The notes beneath the pieces are model-generated. The model ran no database searches, was not told where the DNA came from, and saw only the letters and a program-made list of their open reading frames with translations. 64,000 bases of DNA, taken from Novipirellula galeiformis. Its GTDB lineage: Bacteria; Planctomycetota; Planctomycetia; Pirellulales; Pirellulaceae. The DNA lies in the NCBI RefSeq assembly GCF_007860095.1, contig NZ_SJPT01000003.1, positions 62,001-126,000 of the forward strand. The letters run 5' to 3'. A program made the translations under genes and the position numbers. Shown piece after piece: positions 26,046 to 34,302 of the stretch (the stretch's first letter is position 1; each line of letters begins with the position of its first letter).

Positions 26046-28724
26046 TCAATCCAAATAACGAAATTCGGCAGACGCCAGCAACGATTGGCAAATCGCCGAA
26101 AGCGTTTTGGTGGCTCGCACCGATTCATGACCAGCGACCTGGAATTGCTCTGCAAACGACTCGATCGCAGCCACTTCGGATGGATAAGGATCACGGCTGT
26201 AGAGCGTTCGAAACAACATCTTGATTTGTTCATCACGATGTGGGCTCGACAACAAGACACGTTTCGCCAAGGCATCGGATTGGTTCAGCACAAACGAATT
26301 GTTCATCATGAACAACGATTGATTGGGAGTGCTAGACGATTCGCGTGCTCCGACAATCATGCTCGGTTCAGCAAAGTCGAACACCTTCAATGCTCGCGGT
26401 TCTTGTCCTCGTACGATCGGCATGTAAATGCTGCGGAAGGTCGCGGCGGTCATGTCGAGTCGATCGCCACCGCTGCGTCGGTTCGCCAAAGCTTGCTCCA
26501 TCATGGGACGCAGCATCCCCGGTCGCCCCATCATCGGCCCATTATTCATTGGCCCATCATTCATCACTCCAGCGGTGCCGATTCGGTTCATCCCGATCGC
26601 ATCTCGGCCCACACCCTGCGCGGTCAAAAGCGAAGCGGGGTTAAACAGATTGCCGTCGCGGACTCGCATGTAGCCCACCTTGGCGACTTCGGATCCACGG
26701 GGACGTTGGAGGTCGAGATTTCCAGAAGCAAAAAGCATCGCATCGCGAAGCGCCTCGGCGTCGAGTCGCCGGGGAGTGGCTCGCCAGTATTGCTCGTTAT
26801 CGGGATCTTGTTCGAAGTGGGCTTGGTCAAACCGGGTGCTGATCCGATAGACTCGCGAGGTTGCAACGAGACGCACCATCGACTTGACGGACCATCCTGA
26901 ATCCATGAATTCGATTGCCAAGGTATCGAGCAATTCGGGATGCGTCGGCGGTTGTCCCGTCGCTCCAAAATTCTCGGGCGAGCGAACGATCCCGTGGCCG
27001 ATTAAATGTTGCCAGATTCGGTTCACCATCACCCGGGCGGTTAGCGGGTTGTCGCGGCTGGCAATCCACTGGGCGAGTTCGAGGCGTCCACTGGATTGAG
27101 CGGGGATCGCGGGGGCTTGCTCGCTCAGCACGCGGGGAAAACCTCGCGGCACGATTTGCGCCGGTTGAGCGACTTCGCCACGCACCAGGACGCGCACATC
27201 ACGAGGCTGCTCGACCGCTTGGACGCCCATGCAATACGAGTTCGGATTGCCCGCCTTGTCGACGCCACCGAGGATCGAGGACAACGCTTCGGCCTTGCTT
27301 TGCAGACGGACGAAGTTTTGCACCGAGACGTTATTGGACGCAGCGTTTTGGCGACGATTTCGGCGATATTCGACTAACGCCTCGATCGTTTCCTCAAGCT
27401 CGGCATTCAGTGTGGCGAGCTCCTTCGTCGAGAAGCGGCGGTCGAATTCGTTGGGGTCTTCCACCGGCAAACGCAACAGGTTGCTGGAATGGCGATTTTG
27501 GGCGCCGCGGATGTTCCCATACTTCGACGCCGGGGTTCCGTAATAGGCGATTGTATTGTGGAAAATGCCAGCTAATGCGTAGTAGTCGGTTTGCGGGATC
27601 GGATCAAATTTATGGTCGTGGCACCGCGCACATGCTACCGAAGTGCCCAGCATCGCACGGGTGGTCGTGTCGATTTGTTCGTCGATCAGGTCGGCAGTGA
27701 ATTGAGTCTGATTTTGTTCCGCCAAACTCTTCGGACCGATCGCTAAAAAGCCGGTCGCGATCAAGTTCTCGGCCCATTGGGCATCCGAATCGGCGGGTAA
27801 CAAATCGCCCGCGAGTTGCTCTTTTAAAAATCGATCGTAGGGTTTGTCTTCGTTGAACGCGTCGATGACATAGTCGCGGTAACGCCACGCATGGGGAAAG
27901 GTCATGTTGACTTCGCGGCCATTGGATTCGGCATAGCGAACCACGTCTAACCAGTGACGTCCCCAGCGTTCACCAAATTGTGGCTTTTCGAGCAATCGAT
28001 CGACAACGTACGCGATCGCGTTGTCGGGATCGTCGTGGTAGTGCTTTTCGAAATACTCGAGCTGTTCCAGACTTGGTGGCAAGCCGATCAGGTCAAAGCA
28101 CAAGCGACGCAGGATTTGCTGTGGCTCGGCATCGGCGGCGGGCTTCATCCCCGACGCTTCGAGCTTGGCAAGGATGAAGGGATCGACCACGGTGCGAGAC
28201 CATTGGGCATGTTGAACCGCCGGAGCCGCCGATTTCTGTGGCAGCTTGTAAGCCCAGAACTCCGCTTTGGCTTGCTCGATGTCTTCGTCACTGATTTGGG
28301 TTTTCAGCACTGAAGGGGCCGTGATGCGAGGATCCGGTGCTCCCATTTCGATCCAAGTGCGAAAGTCGGCGATCACATTTTCGGAAAGCTTTCGCTTCGG
28401 TGGCATCACGAAATCTTGATGGGTGATCGCGTTGTACAGCAGGCTTTCGTCGAGATCTCCCGGAACGATGGCTGCCCCACTATTGCCTCCCATTTCGGCG
28501 AGCTCTTTGGTGTCGAGTCGTAAGCCCCCTTTGGCGTTGCCCGTTTGAGTGGAGTGGCATCCATAGCACTCTTTGACAAGCACTGGCCGGATCTTTGCTT
28601 CAAAGAAATCACGCTGGGATTGCGTCAGCGTTTCGGTCGCCCCGAGATTGGCTGAGCCATCGGGCCAGCAAACTAGGAACCAGCAAAGTAGGGTCAAGGA
28701 CGCACACGTGGCCGATCGAAACAT
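26046..28724 (-). CDS. PSD1 and planctomycete cytochrome C domain-containing protein (DUF1549/DUF1553)
   Basis: 892 residues from the ATG at 28724, which gives a normal signal peptide (MFRSATCASLTLLCWFLVCW). A planctomycete cytochrome c domain follows with one heme site ECYGCH (Cys53, Cys56, His57). Then come DUF1549 (VDPFILAKLEASGMKPA, RRLCFDLIGLPPS, WGRHWLDVVRYAES) and DUF1553 (WIASRDNPLTARVMVNRIWQ, HLIGHGIVRSPENFG, RRLDAEALRDAM). The domain set is a hallmark of planctomycetes and Verrucomicrobia. Together with the DUF1501 partner it probably acts in the periplasm, possibly on carbohydrates, but no reaction is proven. A Gly/Met-rich insert (PMNNGPMMGRPGMLRPM) interrupts DUF1553. Repeat copies C and D lie on either side. 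Confidence 0.93.
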   Translation of the reverse strand: MFRSATCASLTLLCWFLVCWPDGSANLGATETLTQSQRDFFEAKIRPVLVKECYGCHSTQTGNAKGGLRLDTKELAEMGGNSGAAIVPGDLDESLLYNAITHQDFVMPPKRKLSENVIADFRTWIEMGAPDPRITAPSVLKTQISDEDIEQAKAEFWAYKLPQKSAAPAVQHAQWSRTVVDPFILAKLEASGMKPAADAEPQQILRRLCFDLIGLPPSLEQLEYFEKHYHDDPDNAIAYVVDRLLEKPQFGERWGRHWLDVVRYAESNGREVNMTFPHAWRYRDYVIDAFNEDKPYDRFLKEQLAGDLLPADSDAQWAENLIATGFLAIGPKSLAEQNQTQFTADLIDEQIDTTTRAMLGTSVACARCHDHKFDPIPQTDYYALAGIFHNTIAYYGTPASKYGNIRGAQNRHSSNLLRLPVEDPNEFDRRFSTKELATLNAELEETIEALVEYRRNRRQNAASNNVSVQNFVRLQSKAEALSSILGGVDKAGNPNSYCMGVQAVEQPRDVRVLVRGEVAQPAQIVPRGFPRVLSEQAPAIPAQSSGRLELAQWIASRDNPLTARVMVNRIWQHLIGHGIVRSPENFGATGQPPTHPELLDTLAIEFMDSGWSVKSMVRLVATSRVYRISTRFDQAHFEQDPDNEQYWRATPRRLDAEALRDAMLFASGNLDLQRPRGSEVAKVGYMRVRDGNLFNPASLLTAQGVGRDAIGMNRIGTAGVMNDGPMNNGPMMGRPGMLRPMMEQALANRRSGGDRLDMTAATFRSIYMPIVRGQEPRALKVFDFAEPSMIVGARESSSTPNQSLFMMNNSFVLNQSDALAKRVLLSSPHRDEQIKMLFRTLYSRDPYPSEVAAIESFAEQFQVAGHESVRATKTLSAICQSLLASAEFRYLD

Positions 28725-28856
28725 GATGGATGCCCGAGTGGAAGATAAGAAGAGATCTTCGAAGCCAATGTAATGATAACGCATCACACCGCTGCTTTTC
28801 TTCAAACCCCACTGTGTAGAAAACAGACCGCCCAATCGACCGTTAACCTGGAAATT

Positions 28857-28927
28857 TCATAACCCATCGCGTCAGCGAGGAAATTTCACGCTTGATGGGG
28901 CCCTCGCCGACGCGATTTGACGTTGCG
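28857..28927 (+). repeat. Dispersed palindromic repeat, copy D (core only)
   Basis: Left arm TCATAACCCATCGCGTCAGC with GAGG, right arm CCCTCGCCGACGCGATTTGA. The palindromic core is clear but the tail is not conserved, so orientation is uncertain. It lies upstream of the PSD1 gene. Confidence 0.7.
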
Positions 28928-29031
28928 TTTTTGTATTGAGGGCATTTTGAAAAAGGACGTGGGATGCATGCTGTAGCTGTGTTTACAAGAACGCGGTCCA
29001 CCGCGAACGCGACGGTCACTACATCAAACGA

Positions 29032-29066
29032 AAAACGCCGCATGTGGCTGCCACATGCGGCGTTTT
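29032..29066. terminator. Strong bidirectional terminator after the DUF1080 gene
   Basis: CGCCGCATGTGG (29036-29047) and CCACATGCGGCG (29051-29062) form a perfect 12-bp stem with a 3-base loop, flanked by A and T runs. It lies about 35 bases past the stop of the minus-strand DUF1080 gene. Confidence 0.92.
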
Positions 29067-29097
29067 CATTTTTGACGGAATCGTAAAGCGAAGCTTG

Positions 29098-29835
29098 TTA
29101 CTTGATTTCGCGAAGCTGAATGTTTTTGAATTCAGTCCACATCGGTGCCCCGGCGTGGATTTGCAACGCAATCACTCCCTCGTGGAGGGCGAGTTTGGGA
29201 TGTTCGTCGGTGAAATCCAAGACGAGTTTGCCATTGAGGAAGTGTTGAATGTGGTTTCCTTTGGCGATGATGACGACGTCATTCCAGTCGTCGATGTTCA
29301 TCAATTCCTTAAAGGCTGCGGCGTCGATGAGCGAGTTGTCGAGCACTTTTTTGCCCTCGGAAGTCCAAACCGCTTTTTCGCCTACCAAGCAAATTCGACC
29401 ACGCGAGCCACGCTCGTCATAGATGAACGAGGGAACGTTGGGGAATTTGTTTTCGTTGCGCAGCTCGTGTTGGTAGCCTTTGACAACCCAATCGTTGCCG
29501 ATGCCTTTGCCGCTGACGCGTGTCGATCGGTACTGGATTCCCGAGTTGTTCGTCGCAGTACAACGGAAGGAGAGTCGGAGCTCAAAGTCCTGTGGCTTTC
29601 CGCCGGTCCAGATCAGGAATGTATTGCCTTTGGGAGTCAGTTCTTTGGTCGATTCGCCATGGATCACGCCATCTTTGACCGACCAAAAACGCGGGTCACC
29701 ATCCCAACCGTCAAGATCTGTGCCATTAAACAACGTGACAAATTCAGACGCGTTTTTGGCGGGTTCGTCGGCAAACGCGGTCAGCGTCACCAAACTGAGG
29801 CAAACAGAGAGAAGGGAAAGGGGCAGGCGGGGCAT
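29098..29835 (-). CDS. DUF1080 (3-keto-disaccharide hydrolase-type) secreted protein
   Basis: 245 residues from the ATG at 29835, chosen because a GGAG site lies eight bases before it and a clean signal peptide follows (MPRLPLSLLSVCLSLVTLTA). The domain shows FVTLFNGTDLDGWDGDPRFW, DGVIHGES, FELRLSFRCTATNNSGIQYR and IALQIHAGAPMWTEFKNIQL, typical of DUF1080. The family adopts a concanavalin-like fold and includes enzymes that cleave 3-keto-disaccharides. Exported copies are very numerous in planctomycetes. A terminator follows directly. Monocistronic, divergent from the sulfatase. Confidence 0.92.
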   Translation of the reverse strand: MPRLPLSLLSVCLSLVTLTAFADEPAKNASEFVTLFNGTDLDGWDGDPRFWSVKDGVIHGESTKELTPKGNTFLIWTGGKPQDFELRLSFRCTATNNSGIQYRSTRVSGKGIGNDWVVKGYQHELRNENKFPNVPSFIYDERGSRGRICLVGEKAVWTSEGKKVLDNSLIDAAAFKELMNIDDWNDVVIIAKGNHIQHFLNGKLVLDFTDEHPKLALHEGVIALQIHAGAPMWTEFKNIQLREIK

Positions 29836-30157
29836 CCAGGAATCTCCAAGGGGGATCGATAGGGGAAAGCTCAAAGTTGATGTTTCGGATTATGACTCGG
29901 TTGCATTCAAAGCTCAAACCATCCGCAGGAGGGATTGGCAAAGTTTTATCATAATCCCATGCGATTTCATCGCGTGACGGGCACCTCATCGCGTGAGAGG
30001 GACGTCTTACCACGCGTGATGGACGCGCCCGCCCGTGCGATTCCCCAAAGCCCCGACGGGGTCGTTTTTTCAATCGAAGCGGGGGGCGTGTATGATTGTT
30101 TACCGCGAGCGCAGATTTGGCCCGCTGCCGTTTGCCACTTTTGGAGCTTGTTGCCGG
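29836..30157. other. Divergent promoter region between DUF1080 gene and sulfatase
   Basis: The 322 bp hold two imperfect direct repeats of a GCGTGAnGGnC motif (about 29970-30025) and a small hairpin GCCCCG/CGGGGT followed by a T-run at about 30050-30070, which may attenuate or insulate the sulfatase gene. No gene is supported. Confidence 0.45.
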
Positions 30158-31702
30158 ATGTTTTGTAAACTCAAATCGCTTGTACGGTGCGGGAGCTTGG
30201 GGGTGGTCGGGCTGGCTTGGATCGGCTTGGTCGATGTCGCAATCGTGCTGGCTCAGGAGTCGGCTCAGGAACCCGCTGCGGTGACGGTTCCGACGCGTCC
30301 CAATGTGTTGTTTCTGATCTCGGATGACCTCAATAACGCCGTCGGATGTTATCGTCATCCATTGGTGAAAACGCCTCATCTCGATCGTCTTGCTCGTCGC
30401 GGGGTTCGCTTCGAGCGAGCTTATTGTCAATATCCGCTGTGCGGACCAAGTCGGAATTCGATGCTGACCGGATTGTATCCCAACAGTACGGGGATCCATC
30501 AAAACAGTCAAATCTTTCGGCAAACGATTCCATCGCATCTCGCTTTGCCACAAGCGTTTCGGTTGGACGGCTATTTCGCCGCTCGGATTGGAAAACTATA
30601 TCACTACAATGTTCCCAAAAGTGTCGGCACCAACGGGCACGACGATCCGGGGTCCTGGGAACTCGAGCTGAATCCGGCGGGATGCGATCGGTTGCTAGAA
30701 GAGCCCGATATCTTTTCGCTTCGCAAAAATGCATTCGGCGGAACGTTGTCTTGGTATGCGTCCCCGCGGGGCGATCGGTTGCACACTGATGGGATGTTGG
30801 CCGACGACGCGTGTTGGGTGCTCGAGCGATGTGCAAAACGCAACGACCGTCCCTTCTTTTTAGCGGTCGGTTTTTATCGCCCCCACACTCCGTATGTGGC
30901 TCCAAAGCCTTACTTTGAACAATACGATCGCACTCAAATGCCGTTGGTCGCGAATGTCCAAGACGATGTCAAGGATCTTCCCAAGGCGGCGCTGGGCAGT
31001 CACAAAAAAGAGCATGAACGGCTAACCGATCCACTCCGACGCGAAGCGATTCAAGCGTACTTTGCCAGTATCACGTTCATGGATGCTCAAGTCGGCCGGG
31101 TGTTGGACCGTCTGGAGTCGTTGGGGCTCGCCGAAAATACAATCGTCGTGTTTACAAGCGATCATGGTTACCATCTGGGCGAACATGGTTTGTGGCAAAA
31201 GATGAGCTTGTTTGAAGAGAGTGCTCGGGTGCCGATGATCATCGCCGCACCTGGGGCCGCAGAGAACAAAGTCGCCCCGTCTCCGGTCGGATTGATCGAT
31301 TTGTACCCTACGCTGACGGAGCTGTGTGGTGTCAAATCGCCCGGCAATTTGCAAGGTCAATCACTGGTCCCGATCCTGAAAGATCCAGCACAGAAAGGTC
31401 GTGGATGGACGCTCACGCAAGTCGCACGCGGTGGCGGGAAGAACCGATTCTTTGGCTACAGCCTGCGTACGCCTCAGTGGCGGTACACCGAATGGGACGA
31501 AGGCAAAGCGGGACGAGAGCTGTACGATCACGACGCGGACCCGACCGAGCAAAATAATCTTGCCGATGCTGAGTCGCATGCCGCGACGGTCAAGGAATTG
31601 TCGGCGATGCTTCATCAAGCGTTGCCAAGCACGTTCCCGGAGGATGGGGAGATACCGGCGTTGTCAGCGACGGTTTGGGCACCGAATTTGACGAACCCTT
31701 GA
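30158..31702 (+). CDS. Secreted type I sulfatase (iduronate-2-sulfatase-like)
   Basis: 514 residues from the ATG at 30158, with GGAG upstream and a signal peptide (about residues 1-30). The sulfatase hallmark CGPSR has the cysteine (residue 95) that must be turned into formylglycine, followed by NSMLTGLYPNSTGIHQN. Other metal and substrate residues are in FLISDDLNNAVGCY, the KLYHYN segment, FFLAVGFYRPHTPYVAPKPY and FTSDHGYHLGEHGLWQKMSL. The overall pattern resembles iduronate-2-sulfatases, suggesting action on sulfated polysaccharides in the periplasm; the substrate is inferred. The frame opens earlier (30035) without signal-like residues. The 3' end is duplicated (31684-31717). Confidence 0.93.
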   Translation: MFCKLKSLVRCGSLGVVGLAWIGLVDVAIVLAQESAQEPAAVTVPTRPNVLFLISDDLNNAVGCYRHPLVKTPHLDRLARRGVRFERAYCQYPLCGPSRNSMLTGLYPNSTGIHQNSQIFRQTIPSHLALPQAFRLDGYFAARIGKLYHYNVPKSVGTNGHDDPGSWELELNPAGCDRLLEEPDIFSLRKNAFGGTLSWYASPRGDRLHTDGMLADDACWVLERCAKRNDRPFFLAVGFYRPHTPYVAPKPYFEQYDRTQMPLVANVQDDVKDLPKAALGSHKKEHERLTDPLRREAIQAYFASITFMDAQVGRVLDRLESLGLAENTIVVFTSDHGYHLGEHGLWQKMSLFEESARVPMIIAAPGAAENKVAPSPVGLIDLYPTLTELCGVKSPGNLQGQSLVPILKDPAQKGRGWTLTQVARGGGKNRFFGYSLRTPQWRYTEWDEGKAGRELYDHDADPTEQNNLADAESHAATVKELSAMLHQALPSTFPEDGEIPALSATVWAPNLTNP

Positions 31703-31717
31703 ATTTGACGAATCCCT
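31684..31717. repeat. 17-bp near-perfect tandem duplication of the sulfatase gene end
   Basis: GAATTTGACGAACCCTT (31684-31700) is followed by GAATTTGACGAATCCCT, each with a TGA at its end. The sulfatase stops at the first one. Confidence 0.85.
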
Positions 31718-31864
31718 GAAACACACTCCGCTGTAAATCTGTTGCTGCAATGATCACTCATTGCCGTGTCTTTCTCAGCCCTGAATCGAAGCAGCGGGAA
31801 TCGAAACAGGTCTAGAAGCGGAGTCGACGGTCCTCGAAGCTTGCCAAGCCCGTCGCGACCAGGA

Positions 31865-33166
31865 TCATCGTCCCGGATCAATCGCTTCGCGATTCAAGAT
31901 CGGCAATTCGCTTTTCGGTTTCGCATCGCCCGCGGATTGATCGGGGTCTTGGTACTTGCTGGCATCGAAATGCCGGCTGTAGGTTCCGAAGTCGTTAAAG
32001 GCGTACTTCTTGGCCCAGCGATAGACGAAGCTGCGTTCGGGGATTTCATCGCCCGGTTGGTATTGGCTGCGACGTGGCGAGACGGCGTTGAGTTCGTCGA
32101 TCACCTTGGTGCGAGCCGTCGTATCGCGAGCACCATGCTTTTCCGCAAGTTGGACCAACAAGTCGGGCCGCTCCATGATCACACAGCCGCGTGTGTGTTG
32201 AGCGGTCAGTTCACGAAAGTCTCGCAAAAACTCAGACTGATTGAACGTGTCTTTGAGCGATCGATCATCGTGGATCGATTCGGTGGCAAGTTGGATCACC
32301 GGACACGGTTCGATATCACCCCACGGACCGACATGATGGGTGAACCCGGTGGCAGCCGGGCAAAGGGCATTGCCGGCGTCGTCGTGATAGGCATCGATCA
32401 CGACGATCGGCTTGGTCGCTCGCGTGTCGACTACAAATTGCCGCACCCGGCGTTGCTCTTCGCTCGACAAGGCAAGGTCGGGGTTGGACTCGGGACCCAC
32501 CGGGCGATAGATGTGATACCAGCAATACATGACCCCCATCTCGATCAAGCGGTCCACCCAAGCGTTGCTGACCAGATCGTCGATATTCGATTTGCAAACA
32601 CTCGTGCAAACACCGACGAGCAACCGATGGCGAAGGGCGGTCTCGAGTCCTTGCATCGTCTGGTTCAACACGCCCTCGCGGCCGCGCCGAGTATCGCTGA
32701 CGATTTCGGAGCCTTCGACGCTGATCAGGGGGGTGACATTGCCGAGGCGGCGCAGTTCTGCGGCGACTTCATCGGTGATGAAATGGCCGTTGGTGAAAAC
32801 TTGGAAGTAGACGTCGCGATTTGCAGCAAAGATCTTGAGCAAATCTTTGTGCATGAAAGGTTCGCCACCCAGAATGCCGAAGAAACGATTGCCCATCGCT
32901 TTGGCTTCGGCAATCACTTTGTTGGCGGCCTCGAATTCAATCCGATGTTGTTTGGCAGCCACGTCGACCCAGCAACCTTGGCAGCGTAGGTTGCAGCTGT
33001 TGATCACCGACAGATATAAAAACGGTGGGAAAAAGTCTCCGCGTTTCAATCGTTGCTTGTGTTTGTGAACACTCCACAAACCGCGAACCCCCAAGGTCCA
33101 CGCCGCTTTTGCGAGCAGACGCTTGTCGGGTTCGAGAAGTAATCGACTGGCGAGACGAAAGTACAT
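31865..33166 (-). CDS. Radical SAM protein with additional C-terminal cysteines
   Basis: 433 residues. The cluster motif CNLRCQGC (Cys58, 62, 65) is followed by the usual GGEPFMHKDLL segment and a TIM-barrel-like region. Further cysteines lie in VGVCTSVCKS and in CPAATGFTHHVGPWGDIEPC, which suggests an auxiliary iron-sulfur site of the SPASM/twitch kind. No membrane segment is obvious. No peptide substrate or partner is adjacent, so the reaction is unknown; the protein may modify a peptide, lipid or cofactor. Monocistronic on the minus strand, convergent with the sulfatase. Confidence 0.85.
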   Translation of the reverse strand: MYFRLASRLLLEPDKRLLAKAAWTLGVRGLWSVHKHKQRLKRGDFFPPFLYLSVINSCNLRCQGCWVDVAAKQHRIEFEAANKVIAEAKAMGNRFFGILGGEPFMHKDLLKIFAANRDVYFQVFTNGHFITDEVAAELRRLGNVTPLISVEGSEIVSDTRRGREGVLNQTMQGLETALRHRLLVGVCTSVCKSNIDDLVSNAWVDRLIEMGVMYCWYHIYRPVGPESNPDLALSSEEQRRVRQFVVDTRATKPIVVIDAYHDDAGNALCPAATGFTHHVGPWGDIEPCPVIQLATESIHDDRSLKDTFNQSEFLRDFRELTAQHTRGCVIMERPDLLVQLAEKHGARDTTARTKVIDELNAVSPRRSQYQPGDEIPERSFVYRWAKKYAFNDFGTYSRHFDASKYQDPDQSAGDAKPKSELPILNREAIDPGR

Positions 33167-33287
33167 AAAACGAAAATCTCAAATTGAGTAACGGTCGGAT
33201 TGAGGATCAGTCCGATTTCGTAACCACCCGCGTCGATGTCTGCGGAAGCCGACATCGTACATCCACCCCAGCTTAGTCAAAGCCAGC

Positions 33288-33968
33288 ATGAGCAACCAGA
33301 CGTTCGCCCCCGGACCGACCGAAAACACCGTCCGTGATTCGGAAGGCAAAACCCACACCCCGCCCGCCCATTGGGCTCTATTGCCCCCGGGAGACGCCGC
33401 GCTGACACGTCGTGTGAAAGCGGCAGGTGAGCACTGGATCGTTCAAGAGAAAAAGGGACGCCGAATGTTTTCCAAGGGAATTTGGGCTCCCGCAACCACC
33501 ATTGAGAAAATAAAGGCGGTGCTCGAGGTCGAGCGTTCAAGCGAAAGCTACGCCAAACGCAAGGTTGCCGATAAACAACGACGCGATCGAACCCAAGCGG
33601 CTTACGTCGATGAATTTTTCGACTCGGTCGTCTCCTATCTCGATTTTCATCCCCTACATGACGCGATTGCTCGCAAGATGGCGCGAGCGATTACTGATCA
33701 CGCCACGCCGGTCGGTAGCGGAACGGTCGCTCGTACCAAACGGATCTCGGTCGAACAACGCGCCGAGGCCGCCGTGATCGCCTGGATGCGGCACCAAACG
33801 ACCGCCTACGATTCGATGGTGATCCCACGCGTCAAAGGAAAGCGACGCGAAGTGCGACGCATGCTAGCGGGACGCTCCAAAGAGCTGCTGCATCAATACC
33901 GGCAAAACCAAGTCAGCTCGCTGGATTGTCCCCTAATCAAAGCATTAACCGCTCCAGCGAATGGATAG
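33288..33968 (+). CDS. DUF2293 domain-containing protein
   Basis: 226 residues, hydrophilic and basic, without signal or membrane segments. The C-terminal half fits DUF2293 (YLDFHPLHDAIARKMARAIT, RTKRISVEQRAEAAVIAWMR, VIPRVKGKRREVRRMLAGRS). The N-terminal half (PPAHWALLPPGDAALTRRVK with WIVQEKKGRRMFSKGIWAP) is also seen in related proteins. Function unknown; the basic character would allow nucleic-acid binding, but this is inference. Divergent from the radical SAM gene. Confidence 0.85.
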   Translation: MSNQTFAPGPTENTVRDSEGKTHTPPAHWALLPPGDAALTRRVKAAGEHWIVQEKKGRRMFSKGIWAPATTIEKIKAVLEVERSSESYAKRKVADKQRRDRTQAAYVDEFFDSVVSYLDFHPLHDAIARKMARAITDHATPVGSGTVARTKRISVEQRAEAAVIAWMRHQTTAYDSMVIPRVKGKRREVRRMLAGRSKELLHQYRQNQVSSLDCPLIKALTAPANG

Positions 33969-34302
33969 GGAGCATTTGCGAGCAAGCCGATGCAGCGTCG
34001 TGTTTGATTCGTAAAACTCGTAAGCTTCCCAGAGTGAAAACGACGGCGTTGATGCGGGGTGAAATAAATGATTGCATTGTGAATCGACGCTTTCATGGCA
34101 CCCATTCACACGGTCGCTACTTTAAGAAAATTCACTCATTCTTGGGCCAATAAACCCTCGATTGGACTTTGCGCTGAGGTGCGGTTTGCGTACCCCTCGA
34201 AAGATCTTCCGCCGTCGAGGGAGTTGCTTGTGATCTAAGTAAACTCGCAACAGAGAACTTCCGATAGCACACTCTAGGTTTACCCGCGTTCTGGAGTCCT
34301 TT
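33969..34302. other. Leader region of the Pro/Glu-repeat protein gene
   Basis: 334 bp without a supported gene. CCCTCGA and TCGAGGG (about 34193-34222) could form a 7-bp stem with a 14-base loop but there is no T-run. The ribosome-binding site GGAG at 34293-34296 is well placed for the GTG at 34303. Confidence 0.5.

Noticed and set aside
26001-26900. A 299-codon plus-strand frame opposite the PSD1 gene, and 26915-27700 likewise
   Set aside because: Shadows of a gene with clear DUF1549/DUF1553 motifs; composition is Arg/Ser/His-rich as expected from antisense reading.
31766-32989. A 407-codon plus-strand open frame opposite the radical SAM gene
   Set aside because: It mirrors the codon pattern of the minus-strand gene, has no family motif, and the opposite frame has a complete radical SAM signature.
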